Made by a program: the position numbers and the translations under genes. A DNA stretch of 64,000 nt from Symsagittifera roscoffensis (Eukaryota > Xenacoelomorpha > Acoela > Convolutidae): contig NC_087069.1 in NCBI RefSeq assembly GCF_963678635.1, forward strand, positions 41,530,831 to 41,594,830, read 5' to 3'. Below the pieces are notes generated by a model. The model made no database searches and had not been told where the DNA came from. It was given only the letters and a program-made list of their open reading frames with translations. Each line of letters opens with the position of its first letter. Within the stretch, counting starts at the first letter, position 1. Positions 21,367 to 34,540 of this stretch are shown here, piece by piece.

Positions 21367-24300
21367 TTATAAGTTCATTGTTTTTGTATGAGCTCCCTCA
21401 TTTTGAACTTGTCTTCTTGGATAAAAATAATTAAGTCCTTTCTTTGTTTGCTCATAAATGGCCACCGCCATATGGTTTACAGTTGTGAATCCTCTATTTG
21501 TAGATTTAAGGTTGATTGCTTCATCGAGCACTCTCCTGTGCTTTGAAATGGGTCCGTCTCCAGGATGTTCTAGAACTCATTTGTTTAATCATTTGCTGCT
21601 AAATTTGAATATGTCTGTTTTTTTTTGGTTTCTGTACATCTTAAATCCTCTTTGAACAGTCCTGGCTCCCGCTTATCATGCTTTTTCTGGATACTGCAAC
21701 CCGTTTGAGGGAAGAAATCAGATTTTGCATCTGTCTTGAAAATATATCTGCAGTCATTTTGCTTGATTTTTTCCCAAATACATTTTTTCTGCTTGGATAC
21801 AGACATAAAAGATTTTTTTCAGCAAGTGCCAAGTAAAGTGAGCCTGTATCCATCTCCAACTCTTCAAACTTGTTTAAATCACAGAACTTGTCAAAGAAGT
21901 TATAGTAGAGTTCCAACGTTCTCAGCTTTGCATAATGAAGTATGGAAAAACCAACAATGATGTGTTCTCGGTGCTCATTGGTTGATTTCAACAACTTCAC
22001 CTCATACAAAACATTTTCAACTGTTTTTAAGCTTTTAAAAAATGGCTCATTGATCGCTATATGAATTCTTTCTTCGTTCAGATACTTCGTAATAGTATGC
22101 CTGGATCTATCCATGATCTAATACCCATACGATGAATTACCCAAAAGTTTCCTTGTTTCTGCTACAACTCCTGATGGAGTGTTTTCATCTCCTTCTCTTC
22201 TTTCATCAACCACTGATTGAACGAGATAATTGAAACACTTTTGTGGAGTATGTTGAACAAAACAAAATTTTTGGTGCACTGCAAGCCAAGCTCCAAATAA
22301 AAGTTGAACAGAGGAGTTATTAGTGTTCCATTTTTTAGCTTGAAACTAGATATCAGCATTTTCTGAGGATGTTTTAACATTTTGTTCTCGATTGCATAAT
22401 TCTTCATGAAATCTCCAATAGCATTTCTTCCAACCGCAGTATTTTTGAAAATTGGGGGAAAAATCGCAAATTTTGATTTCAGTTCATCAGGAAGAACTAA
22501 ATCGCACTGAATATAGACAAAAAGGGATCCATCTTTTATTTTTACTGGAAGGGAGTCTGCAGAAAGAAGTCTGTCGTAGGAAAAGTGGTTTCTGACGTAA
22601 TTTTTGATCTTGTCATTGGTTCTGAAACTTTCTCAACGATCACACCTCCACTTTTCTTCAACTTTGTATCGTTTCACTTTTATGTATTCTCGTCGCATAT
22701 CATCCACCTCTCTCTTCTTATTACCTCGTTCAATATCCTGATCTGTTAAGAAGGGACGAGCTTCTTGACCAGAGCAGAAGTGGTAGTAACATCCCATCGC
22801 TTCGAACACTGTCTTACAGTGATCGCAATAACCGTTCACATTAAAACAGTCAATTTTTTTCTGTTTTCTAAATATAAAAGAAAGATCTCAATTTTACATT
22901 CTGGTCTTGTTTCCTGGTAAAAGACTTGATTGATCAAATTCTCAAAGCTGCGAGTTCGAATATGTCTAGCCTTGAATTTTTCCATATCAATTTCAAACTC
23001 CCATCTCCTGTACAGTCCTGTTGGCATCTCTTGACACATTGAGAAAGGGTAAAGCTGGCTTGCATCAATACCAACAATCGCTTTACAAACATTTGATGAG
23101 TTTCTGATGAATGTATCATCATTTACATCTTTCCGAGTGAACACAATGGAAAGTCCACCAGTCATGTCTTCTAGAGATTTTTCACACAAATCTTTATCAC
23201 TTTCGCAAAAAGTATAAAACTTGTAATTTGTAGATTTGTGCAGACTTATGTTTGCTAGATTCGGAAGAGTACATCCAAGTTCTGACATATCTATCCCCTT
23301 GTTATGACAAAAGCGAATGGTTTTTTCTTGTGCCTCTAGGGTTGGAACTACATCCCTGTTGTTGTACCACTTCAAAAAGTCTTTCAACACTGTCATTCCG
23401 TTTTTCTTCCAATTCCCTTGTAAGTAATTGTAATTATCCAATCCAGATGGAGGAACAGCCTTAAATTGAAGCTTTTTCAGTGCTTGTTGTTCGTCAAACC
23501 CACCCGTTCTCAGCCTTTCATATTCAAAGAAGTCTTTGTCTAGAGGATTTTTGTTTCTAAGTTTAATGAAAAGGCTGCATACGGTGCAATTCGGGAAAAT
23601 CAAGTTTGTCTGGGTTATCAAAGGGAAAAAATCCTTTCGTTTCGCTAGCTTTATAGGCTATGAGAAAGGAGTCCAGAGTAAGTGCCCCACCCAGAAACTT
23701 CATTATGTAAAGAAATTGTACATCTCCAAACATGAAAGATATAAAATCATTTGCTTTTTTGATGTCGGATGAAAGATATAAAACCAGATATACATCTCCA
23801 AACATGAAAGATATAAAATCATTAGCTTTTTTGATGTCGGATTCGTGTTCTTTGTCGCGAATCAAATATGGGGTTTAGGAAGGACTTGATCAAATTCAAA
23901 TCATATCTACCACTATCAAATCCAAAAACAAGTAAAATTTTTACATATCTCTAGATGCTGTTTCAAATCGAGGAGCTGATTTTTCTGAATTGTTTTATCT
24001 GCTTCTTCTGAATCTTCAATGCATTCGTCTTTTTGCTCAAATTTGTTGCTTGAATAATTTTTACCACGTTCGTTCAGCTGATCAAAAAAGTTTTCTTTCT
24101 CTCATTCACAGCTAGTTCAATATCTTGAATTTTTTTTTTTCATCTCTAGCTTACTTTGTTCAGCCAAGCGCTCGAGGTTTCGTTACAAAATCAATTATCA
24201 AATTTTGTGGATCCTTTTTGTACAACAAGATGGGTTCATCAATCAGATTTTATGATATGGAGACTGAAATTGGTATTTGTTATCCAGGTAGTAGTTTGCG

Positions 24301-25680
24301 TCCCTTTAAGTTCCTCTGTAGGAACACAAATCAACTCAAAATCGACAATTGCTAAATTTTTGAGAAGCTTGTTGTCTTCCGAAACTGGAAGACTGAATCC
24401 TTCTAGTTTTCAGGCAAGGTTCCTCGAAGCTCATACATGTTCTTTAGGTAAATATGTTTCACTCGTTCCTTGCATTTCAGAAGATGTTTGCTAAAATTAC
24501 CGGACTTATTAAAAAAAATTGTCACAGCTAGGGCATCGAAAGCACTTAAAGAAACTATCTATATCGTTTGTATGAATCATATGGTTGTTAAATCTCAGTA
24601 ATGTGACTGTTTTATCAAATCCTCCAATACTTTGTCCAGCTAGTTCTCCTCCATATTAACCTTCTTGGATATCGAAATCGTATAAAAAGATTTTTCTTTG
24701 AACAATTTCCTCGACAACTGATAATTTTTCTACTGAAACTCCACGAAGACTCTTAGGATCATAACCACACTTTGATACAAATTCTGTTAAGTACCTAGAA
24801 TTGTGAGAGTCGAGAACATTTTGTCTGCTCATGTACATGGCAAATGCGAGGAAAAGACACAAATGATCTTTGTAGGCTTAGATAAAAGACAGTTCACTTG
24901 CGTATGTCGTAGTAAAGGTTCGGGTAAGACAGAATCTGGACATCCCATTGGAATGTTTTCGAGCAACGCAGCAAAAATTGTGACGTTAGTAATCAAGTTG
25001 AATCGCCACCTTGTGTTGTGATGTTCTTCGGTACACTGCTCCACGATGTCAAATTTTTCCACTTTTCCGTGGACTGTTTTCAAGTCTGCTTTAGTACAGA
25101 GCAAATGGGACTTTTCAAATAAATGGGCGTAGAAATATCGATATTCACCAAACTCAATATTCCGAAGAACAAAGCCCAGAGAAATGTTGATTTTAGCGGC
25201 AAAATCGAGCTTCTTGAAGACTTCCTCAAGTTTCTCGTTGATTATTTTAGTATCTAACTTGGAAATTTGGAAGTTAAATACCTTTTTTCTCCCATTTTCC
25301 ATCTCCGTATTGACCAGAAAAAGTTGACAATCACCGAAATTCTCCTGAATCCTCCCTAAAAATCAAGTCGGCCACCGTATCACTGGGTTTCCGTTGCTTA
25401 GTTCCATGTTCCTTTCTCCGATGTTGTTGGAGAGAGTAGTAACTTGGGTAATCTTGTTCGCAAACTGACGGACAAACTGTCGACTGCATTGAACTTGGTT
25501 GAGCATGCTTCTTCGCAACATGATAATCCATCTCTTCCTGCTTCTTGGACTAAAAGTTACAATGAGGACACTTATGTTCATCCTTGTATTTAAATCACTT
25601 TCGATGTCTCGTATCAGATCTTCTGTAATCATCACGGCATTTCTCACACTTGACTTTCTCGTTTCGGATAAGGGCAGGAA
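21367..25680 (-). pseudogene. Polinton family-B DNA polymerase, copy C (full length, broken)
   Basis: This is the longest PolB copy. The first codon position (25678-25680) reads GTT instead of ATG. N-terminal finger (CPSVCEQDYPSYYSLQQHRR), N-terminal region (CGYDPKSLRGVSVEKLS), a CxxC-type finger (CPSCDNFFNKSGNFSKHLL, near 24540), exonuclease motif I, then a stretch with the 24-residue internal duplication, then 261 unbroken codons (22836-23621) reaching motif A (GIDASQLYPFSM, 23041-23075). A second finger-like piece (CDHCKTVFEAMGCYYHFC) and motif B (GNSSYGY, followed by a stop, near 22130) come next. Motif C reads MDTGS (21835-21860; family DTDS, so a catalytic Asp is lost). C-terminus ends at 21367. 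Confidence 0.9.
23720..23842 (-). repeat. In-frame 72-bp tandem duplication inside PolB copy C
   Basis: A 51-bp block at 23720-23770 recurs at 23792-23842 (period 72 bp, 24 codons), so the peptide SDIKKANDFISFMFGDV appears twice in the exonuclease region. Copy D has the same duplication at about 26506-26627. PolB copies A and B have a single copy. Confidence 0.8.
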
Positions 25681-26215
25681 CTATCTAAAAAAACTTGGAA
25701 CTCTGGAAATGTTCCAAATTAAAAAATTTAAAGTACCAATTGAACAAATATACTTACTTTTTTCTTTTCGCGAAGTAACGAATTGTAAAGTTTGAAGTAA
25801 AATTCCAAAAACTCTTTCTTATTGGCAAACAAAATGAATGATTCAATCCAATAAAATAGCCTATTTATACTAACGATGACGTCATCGTCTACACAATTAT
25901 CATTTAATGGTAATGACGTCATTCCTTTAATAGAAATGACGTCACCACCAAAGCAATTTTCTTTTTATGGTAATAACCTCATCGCCTACGCAATTTTCCA
26001 AGTATGGTGAACATTCTGGAACTTTCCATTTCAGATAATCAAGCAATCAGAACTAAACAGTTTCTAGACATAACTTTGGGTCAAAAATAATCATTTTTTG
26101 AAAAATTTCAATTAAAAAGCATTTGAACTTCCTCGAGTTACTCTACAAGAAAGAAAGAAATATTGCGTGTGATTTCCTTATTGATGAAATAGATGTAGAT
26201 TTGTTTGATGTAGAT
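25681..26215. other. PolB copy C upstream region, truncated
   Basis: About 535 bp matching 28475-28998, ending at GATGTAGATTTG where PolB copy D begins. No gene. It contains the TGACGTCA cluster. Confidence 0.6.
25877..25985. promoter_or_regulatory. Cluster of TGACGTCA palindromes (copy C)
   Basis: Three exact octamers at 25877-25884, 25914-25921 and 25937-25944, with a degenerate fourth near 25973. Confidence 0.5.
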
Positions 26216-28474
26216 GTAAATTATCCAATGCAGATGGAGGAACAGCCTTAAATTGAAGCTTTTTCAGTGATTGTTGTTCGTCAAGCCCACTCGTTCTCAG
26301 CCTTTCATATTCAATGAAGTCTTTGTCTAGAGGATTTTTGTTTCTAAGTTTACTGAAAAGGCTGCATACGGTGCAATTCGGGAAAATCAAGTTTGTCTGG
26401 GTTATCAAAGGGAAAAAATCATTTTGTTTCGCTAGCTTTATAGGCTATGAGAAAGGAGTCCAGAGTAAGTGCCCCACCCAAAAACTTCATTATGTCAAGA
26501 AATTGTACATCTCCAATTATGAAAGATATAAAATCATTTGCTTTTTTGATGTCGGATGAAAGATATAAAATCAGATATACATCTCCAAACATGAAAGATA
26601 TAAAATTATTAGCTTTTTGATGTCGGATGTTTCGTGTTCTTTGTCGCGAATCAAATATGGGGTTTAGGAAGGACTTGATCAAATTCAAATCATATCAACC
26701 ACTATCAAATCCAAAAACAAGTAAAGTTTTTACATATCTCTAGATGCTGTTTCAAATTGAGGAGCTAATTTTTCTGAATTGTTTTATCTGCTTCTTCTGA
26801 ATCTTCAATGCATTCGTCTTTGTGCTCAAATTTGTTGTTTGAAAAATTTTTACAACGTTCGTTCAGCTGATCAAAAAAGTTTTCTTTCTCTCATTCACAG
26901 CTAGTTCATTATCTTGAATCTTTTTTCTCATCTCTAGCTTACTTTGTTCAGCCAAGCGCTCGAGGTTTCGTTACAAAATCATTTATCAAGTTCTGTGGAT
27001 CCTTGTTGTACAACAAGATGGGTTCATCAATCAGATTTTATGATATGGAGACTGAAATTGGTTCATGTTTCCCGATCCAGGTAGTAGTTTGCGTCCCTTT
27101 AACTTCCTCTGTAGGAACACAAAACAACTCAAAATCGAAAATTGCTAAATTGTTGAGAAGCTTGTTGTCTTCCGAAACTGGAAGACTGAATCCTTCTAGT
27201 TTTCAGGCAAGGTTCCTCGAAGCTCATACATGTTCTTTAGGTAAATATGTTTCACTCGTTCCTTGCATTTCAGAAGATGTTTGCTAAAATTACCGGACTT
27301 ATTAAAAAAAATTGTCACAGCTAGGGCATCGAAAGCACTTAAAGAAACTATCTATATCGTTTGTATGAATCATATGGTTGTTAAATCTCAGTAATGTGAC
27401 TGTTTTATCAAATCCTCCAATACTTTGTCCAGCTAGTTCTCCTCCATATTAACCTTCTTGGATATCGAAATCGTATAAAAAGATTTTTCTTTGAACAATT
27501 TCCTCGACAACTGATAATTTTTCTACTGAAACTCCACGAAGACTCTTAGGATCATAACCACACTTTGATACAAATTCTGTTAAGTACCTTGAATTGTGAG
27601 AGTCGAGAACATTTTGTCTGCTCATGTACATGGCAAATGCGAGGAAAAGACACAAATGATCTTTGTAAGCTTAGATAAAAGACAGTTCACTTGCGTATGT
27701 CGTAGTAAAGGTTCGGGTAAGACAGAGTCTGGACATCCCATTGGAATGTTTTCGAGCAAAGCAGTAAAAATTGTGACGTTAGTAATCAAGTTGAATCGCC
27801 ACCTTGTGTTTTGATGCTCTTCGGTACACTGCTCCACGATATCAAATTTTTCCACTTTTCCTTGGACTGTTTTCAAGTCTCCTTTAGTACAGAGAAAATG
27901 GGACTTTTCAAATAAATGGGCGTAGAAATATCGATATTCACCAAACTCAATATTCCAAAGAACAAAGCCCGGAGAAATGTTGATTTTAGCGGCAAAATCG
28001 AGCTTCTTGAAGACTTCCTCAAGTTTCTCGTTGATTATTTTAGTATCTAACTTGGAAATTTGGAAGTTAAATACCTTTTTTCTCCCATTTTCCATCTCCG
28101 TATTGGCCAGAAAAAGTTGACAATCACCGAAATTCTCCTGAATCCTCCCTAAAAATCAAGTCGGCCACCGTATCACTGGGTTTCCGTTGCTTAGTTCTAT
28201 GTTCCTTTCTCCGATGTTGTTGGAGAGAGTAGTAACTTGGGTAATCTTGTTCGCAAACTGACGGACAAACTGTTGACTGCTTTGAACTTGGTTGAGCATG
28301 CTTCTTCGCAACATGATAATCCATCTCTTCCTTCTTCTTGGACAAAAAGTTACAATTAGGACACTTATGTTCATCCTTGTATTTAAATCACTTTCGATGT
28401 CTCGCATCATGTCTTCTGTAATCATCACGGCATTTCTCACACTTGACTTTCTCGTTTCGGATAAGGGCAGGAAC
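26216..28474 (-). pseudogene. Polinton family-B DNA polymerase, copy D, 5' half only
   Basis: A tandem copy of the first half of copy C (offset about 2793 bp): N-terminal fingers, the CGYDPKSLRGVSVEKLS region, the CPSCDNFF-type finger, the exonuclease region with its 24-codon duplication, ending in the LRNKNPLDKD to PPSALDN segment. The sequence stops at about 26216, before motif A, so it could never polymerise. It shares most disabling changes with copy C, including the lost start codon. Confidence 0.85.
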
Positions 28475-30089
28475 TATCTAAAAAAACTTGGAACTCTAGA
28501 AATGTTCCAAATTAAAAAATTTAAAATACCAACTGAACAAATATACTTACTTTTTTCTTTTCGCGAAGTAACGAATTGTAAAGTTCGAAGTAAAATTCAA
28601 ATAACTCTTTCTTATTGGCAAACAAAATGAATGATTCAATCAAAATAAAATAGCCTATTTATACTAACGATGACGTCATCGTCTACACAATTATCATTTA
28701 ATGGTAATGACGTTATTCCTTTAATAGAAATGACGTCACCACCAAAGCAATTTTCCTTTTATGGTAATAACGTCATCGCCTACGCAATTTTCCAAGTATG
28801 GTGAACATTCTGGAACTTTCCATTTCAGATAATCAAGCAATCAGAACTAAACAGTTTCTAGACATAACTTTGGGTCAAAAATAATCATTTTTTGAAAAAA
28901 ATTCAATTAAAAAGCATTTGAACTTCCTCGAGTTACTCTACAAGAAAGAAAGAAATATTGCGTGTGATTTCCTTATTGATGAAATAGATGTAGATTCGTA
29001 CTTTTTTCACAATTTTTTTGGACGTTTATGTTGTCCAAAAGAGAGTTCACCGACTAAGTAAAGGTCTCTATAGGAAATTTTACTCAATCAAAGAGTTTAC
29101 TTCTGATCCACATATTGCGTATCAAAGCTCTAAACTTATACCTGACTAAAAAATAATTTGTATTTATTTTAGAAAAGTTGAAGTTAATAAAAAAGGCCTA
29201 CGACAATATTTCAAAGACTCTTTTTAGTCCCTATCCAACTCCCAAATTTGTCAAAACTCCCCAGCAAAAATCTTCGTTCCTCCAATTTTTAAAAACTTTC
29301 AAAAATCAAAATCTTGCATGATCAGGTTTGGAATCAGATTTCCAGAGATTTGCTTTGAAAATTTCATCAACTTTGAGTTATCTTCTCAAATCTACATGAA
29401 ATTAAAAGAATTTGACTATCTACTCAAAAATTAGCAATTTCTCAACATTTATATACCTTGATGAGAAGACTTGCAGAGATGCTAATTTTGTTAATTTTCC
29501 TTCTTTTGTTACTTATATTGGCAATATTTCATTTTTTACAGCAAAAAACTTCTGGTAATTTATTTTTGCGATTGCTTTTGTGTATATTTTTACTTATTTG
29601 GAAGAGTTAAGTCACTAAAAGCTAAACTATTTTCTTATTGGATACGACAACTTGAACAAAAATGAAAATTTTTGTGCTTGGAAACAACAATGTGTAAATG
29701 TACCAAAAAAGGAGCTTTCTTTCCGATTAGACACGACTTTTCTATAAGAAATCCATAAAAGAAAATTGAAATCTGATTGGAAACGACTACAGTCCAAATA
29801 AGGAAAATCGATTCTGATTGGTTAAACCCACATATTCGAATTGAGGTACCCCGCTCTCTTAACTAAAAATCATTTTGTTTTCAAACTAACTACCGTCAAT
29901 TACCTCCTCTCTCAGCTCTAAGTACTTTAATTTCAATTTAACTTTCGTCAAATACCTCCCTGTCAAAGTAAATGTAGAGTTTTTCTGTATCTTTTGCTCA
30001 ACTTGTTGCTCAAAGTGATCTTCTCAGTGCAAAACAACAACTTTATGTTCTCGGTAGAAATTTCGGCTAATTTAGTACAGTCCAAGTGC
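28475..30089. other. Divergent spacer upstream of PolB copy D
   Basis: The reverse complement of the spacer type at 4870-6482. It includes the TGACGTCA cluster and, near 29450, a TATATA-containing stretch. No gene is seen. Confidence 0.5.
28671..28790. promoter_or_regulatory. Cluster of TGACGTCA palindromes (copy D)
   Basis: Exact octamers at 28671-28678 and 28731-28738, plus TGACGTTA near 28708 and TAACGTCA near 28767. Confidence 0.5.
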
Positions 30090-30151
30090 GAGAAACAGTT
30101 TGTGGAGTTTTTCTGGCACAAATGGACATGCTAATCTAAGTCTGGCACAGG

Positions 30152-30575
30152 GTGGAAGTGATGCGAAGGGATTTCAACAAACATCAAATAACACAAGTAC
30201 CCATGACAGAGAACCAACTTGGAGAAAAGCAAATGATGGAGGAATTGGCCGAGCATGTGGGAATGAACTGCCCAGAAACTCCTGACTCTAGATATGTGGC
30301 TCACTCAACCAATCGACAATTTCCTCTTTCCTTGGGAAGAGGGATCTGTGGACAACCCAATTACCATCGAAGAGGATGAGGGGTTCTCTGAGCCTAGAAC
30401 TCCAGTCAAAGAACCACCAAGACAACCGCCAATGTTGGAAGCAAGTTGCGCTTCATTGAGAACTTGCAAAATTTTGAGAACTCAGCAGCTCGACAGCTCT
30501 TTGATTGAAAAACAAATTGTTCGTTGTCTTGTGTTTTGTAATTTAATTTTTTTGCATCTAGTAGTTTTATTTTAA
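30152..30575 (+). pseudogene. Conserved acidic/proline-rich ORF of unknown function (copy 3)
   Basis: Two overlapping plus-strand frames: one with VPMTENQLGEKQMMEELAEH (30152-30379), the other with DNPITIEEDEGFSEPRTP and KEPPRQPP (30294-30575). They are linked by a frameshift around 30300-30360. It faces away from PolB copy D, as in the other units. Function unknown. Confidence 0.5.
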
Positions 30576-30599
30576 AGAGACAGGAGCAAAGAGTTGAGG

Positions 30600-31112
30600 T
30601 CACAGAAAAATAGGTTAAAAAATTGCAAAGGTAAAGTTTTTTAGAAATTTGTTAATCAATTTTGTTAAAAATCAAACTAATAACGCAATTGGTAAAAATT
30701 TTTAACCAATTTTGTTGCATGGATGGCAAAAAAAGTCAAACCAATTTTGACATATTGTGAAAAAATTTCACAACATTTTTTGCAGAAATAATAAAAAATC
30801 TATCGCAATTTTTGCACCATCCAAAAACTTTTATATTATTTCTGGCACAATTTTAAAAAAATCAATGAAAATCTGGCAAATTAGGAAAAAATTCATTATA
30901 TTTTTTGCATTTAAAAAAAATTGTAACAAAATTTTCTTGCACTATTAAAACTAAAATTTATGAACTTATTTGTTCTTGTTTGGATCATTAAAAAATTCAT
31001 TTTTGTTTGCATTTATATTGATCAAAAGCATCAGAAAAACAATTATTAGGTTAGGGAATAGTACCCAAATTCATTAATGATGAAACATTTTCAGCAATTT
31101 TTTAACAAGTTT
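30600..31112. repeat. T-rich subterminal repeat tract (copy 4, reversed)
   Basis: The reverse complement of the 10860-11430 type tract. It ends at about 31112 by a direct switch into PolB sequence (copy E), with short microhomology (CAAG) at the junction. Confidence 0.6.
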
Positions 31113-32857
31113 CTTACAAGTAAAGTTTTTACATATCTCTAGATGCTGTTTCAAATCGATGAGCTGATTTTTCTGAATTGTTTTATCTGCTTCTTCTGAA
31201 TCTTCAATGCATTCGTCTTTGTGCTCAAATTTTTTGCTTGAATAATTTTTACCACGTTCGTTCAGCCGATCAAAAAAAATTTTCTTTCTCTCATTCACAG
31301 CTAGTTCAACATCTTGAATAATTTTTCTCATCTCTAGCTTACTTTGTTCAGCCAAGCGCTCGAGGTTTCGTTACAAAATCAATTATCAAGTTCTGTGGAT
31401 CCTTGTTGTACCACAAGATGGGTTCATCATATCAGATTTTATGATATGGAGACTGAAATTGGTACATGATTTCCGATCCAGCTAGTTGTTTGCGTCCCTT
31501 TAAGTTCCTCTGTAGGAACACAAATCAACTCAAAATCGAAAATTGCTAAACTTTTGAGAAGCTTGTTGTCTTCCGAAACTAAAAGACTGAATCCTTCTAG
31601 CCTTTCAAACAAGGTTGCTCGAAGCTCATACATGTTCTTTGGGTAAATATGTTTCACTCGGTCCTTGCATTTCAGAAGATATTTGCTAAAATTGTCGGAT
31701 TTATTAAAGAAATTGTCACAGCTAGGGCGTCGAAAGCACTTAAAGAAACTATTTATATCGTTTGTATGAATCATATGGTTGTTAACTCTCAGTAATGTGA
31801 CTGTTTTATCAAATCCTCCAATACTTTGTCCAGCTAGTTCTCCTACATATTCACCTTCTTGGATACCGAAATCGTATAAAAAGATTTTTCTTTGAACAAT
31901 TTCCTCGACAACTGATAAGTTTTTTACTGAAATTCCCCGAACACTCTGAGGATCATAACCACACTTTGATACAAATTCTGTAAAGTACCTAGAATTGTGA
32001 GAGTCGAGAACATTTTGTCCGTTCATGTACATGGCCAATGCGAGGAAAAGACAAAAATGATCTTTGTAAGCTTAGACAAAAGACAGTTCACTTGCGTATG
32101 CCGTAGTAAAGGTTCGGTTAAGACAGAGTATGGACATCCCATTGGAATGTTTTCGAGCAAAGCAGCAAAAATTGTGACGTTAGTAATCAAGTTGAATCGC
32201 CACTTTGTGTTTTGATGTTCTTCGGTACACTGCTCCACAATATCAAATTTTTCCACTTTTCCTTGGATTGTTTTCAAGTCTGCTTTAGTACAGATTAAAT
32301 GGTACTTTTCAAGTAAACGGGCGTAGAAATATCGATATTCACCAAACTCAATATTCCGAAGAACAAAGCCCAGAGAAATGTTGATTTAAGCGGCAAAATC
32401 GAGCTTCTTGAAGACTTCCTCAAGTCTCTCGTTGAATATTTTAGAATCTAACTTGGAAATTTGGAAGTTAAATACCTTATTTCCGTATCGACCCGAAAAT
32501 GTTGACAATCAATGAGTTCCTCCTTAAATTTCCGGGTTTCCGTTGCTTAAATCTCACTGGGTTTCTGTTGCTTAGTTCCATGTTCCTCTCTCCGATGTTG
32601 TTTGAGAGAGTAGTAACTTGGGTAATCTTGTTCGCAAACTGACGGACAAACTATCGACTGCTTTGAACTTGGTCGAGCATGCTCCTCCTCGCAACATGAT
32701 AATCCATCTCTTCCTTCTTCTTGGACAAAAAGATAGAATTAGGACACTTATGTTCATCCTTGTATTCAAATCTCTTTCGAAGTCTTGCATCAGATCTTCC
32801 GTAATCATCACCGCATTTCTCACACTTGAAAATTCCGTTTCGGTTAAGGGCAGGAAC
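31113..32857 (-). pseudogene. Polinton family-B DNA polymerase, copy E, N-terminal third
   Basis: It has the longest clean N-terminal stretch of the five copies: 31439-32038 gives about 200 codons without a break, from MAMYMNGQNVLDSHNSRY through YDFGIQEGEYVGELAGQS and the finger-like SCDNFFNKSDNFSKYLL to exonuclease motif I as IFDFELICVPTEEL (family FDFES). A short further piece carries ERGKNYSSKKFEHKDE. The 5' end is at 32857 with the start codon altered. The copy ends where exonuclease motif II would follow. It duplicates copy D plus its upstream region (offset about 4.4 kb). Confidence 0.85.
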
Positions 32858-34500
32858 TATCTAAAAAAACTTGGAAATGTTCCAAATTAAAACATTTGGA
32901 ACATTTGGAACATTTTCAAATTAATTTGGAAATGTTCCAAATTAAAACATTTGAAGTACCAATAAGAAAAATACTAAGTTTTTTCTTTTCGCGAAGTAAC
33001 GAATTGTAAAGTTTGAAGTAAAATTCAAATAACTCTTTTTTTTTTGGCAAAGAAAATAAAAGATTCAACCCAAAAAAATGGCGTATTTATACTAACGATG
33101 ACGTCATCGCCTACACAATTATCCGAATTGGTAATGACGTCATTCTTTGAATAGAAATGACGTCACCACCTACGCAATTCTCCTTTAACGGAAATGACAT
33201 CATTCTATAAGTAGAATTGACATCACCACCGAAGCAATTTTCCTTTTATGGTAATGACTTAATCGCCTACGCAATTTTCAAAGTATGGAGAATATTCTGG
33301 AATTTTCCATTTCAGAAAATCAAGCAATCAAAACTAAACAGTTTTTTTTAGACATAACTTTGGATCAAAAAAAATCTTTTGTGAAAAAATTCATTTGAAG
33401 CATTTGAGTTTTCTCGAGCTACTCTATAAGAAAAAAGAAAATATTGCGTGTGATTTCCTTTTTGATGAAACAGATGTAGATTCGTACTTTTTTCACAGTT
33501 TTTTTGGACGTAAAGGTCTCTATAGGGAATCTTACTCAATCAAAGAGTTTACCTCTGATCCACATATTGCGTAACACCTGACTAGAAAAGAATTTGTTTT
33601 TATTTTAGAAAATTTGAAGTTTATAAAAAAGGCGTACGATAATATTTCAAAGCCTCTTTTCAGTCCCTACCCAATTTCCAACTTTGTCAAAACTCCCCAG
33701 CAAAGATCTTCGTTCCTCCAATTCTTTAAAAACCTTGCATGATCAGCTTTGGAATCAGATTTTTAGAGATTTGCTATGAAAATTTCATCAACTTTGAGTT
33801 ATCTTCTCATATCTACATGAAAGTAAAAGAATCTACTCAAAAATTAACAATTTCTCAACAATTATATACAAAAGCTCAATTACCTTGATGAGAAGACTTG
33901 CAGAGATGCTAATTTTATTAATTTTCCTTCTTTTATTACTTATATTGGCAATATTTCTTTTTTTACAGCAAAAAACTTCTGGTCATTCATTTTTGCGATT
34001 GCTTTTGTGTATATTTTTACTTATTTGGAAGAGTTAAGTCACTAAAAGGTAAACTATTGTCCTAATGGATACAACAACTTGAACAAAAATGAACATTTTT
34101 GTGCTTGGAAACAACAATGTGTAAAAGTACCCGAAAAGTCGTGTCCATTCTTTCCGACTTTTCTATAAGAAATCCATAAAAGAAAATTGAAATCTGATTG
34201 GACACGACTACAGTCCAAATAAGGAAAGCCCATTCTGATTGGTTAAACCCACATATTCGAATTGAAGTTACCCCGCTCTCTTAACTAAAAATCATTTTGT
34301 TTTCAAATTAATTACCGTCAAACACCTCCTCTCTCAGCTCTAAGTACTTTTATTTCAACTTAACTTCCGTCAAATACCTATCTTTTGCTCAACTTATTGG
34401 TCAAAATGATCTTCTCAGTGCAAAACAACAACCTTATGTTCTCGGTAGAATTTTCGGCTGATTTAGTACAAATCCAAGTGCGAGAAACAGTTTGTAGAGT
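32858..34500. other. Divergent spacer upstream of PolB copy E
   Basis: Homologous to 28475-30089 but with more substitutions and small deletions. Near its start a 28-bp AT-rich block (32871-32898) is duplicated at 32926-32953, with a self-complementary TTGGAA...TTCCAA core. No gene is seen. Confidence 0.5.
33099..33260. promoter_or_regulatory. Cluster of TGACGTCA palindromes (copy E, expanded)
   Basis: Exact octamers at 33099-33106, 33135-33142 and 33158-33165, followed by TGACATCA variants. It has one more repeat of the roughly 35-40-bp module than the other copies. Confidence 0.5.
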
Positions 34501-34540
34501 TTTTCTGGCACAAATGGACATGCTAATCTAGGTCTGACAC

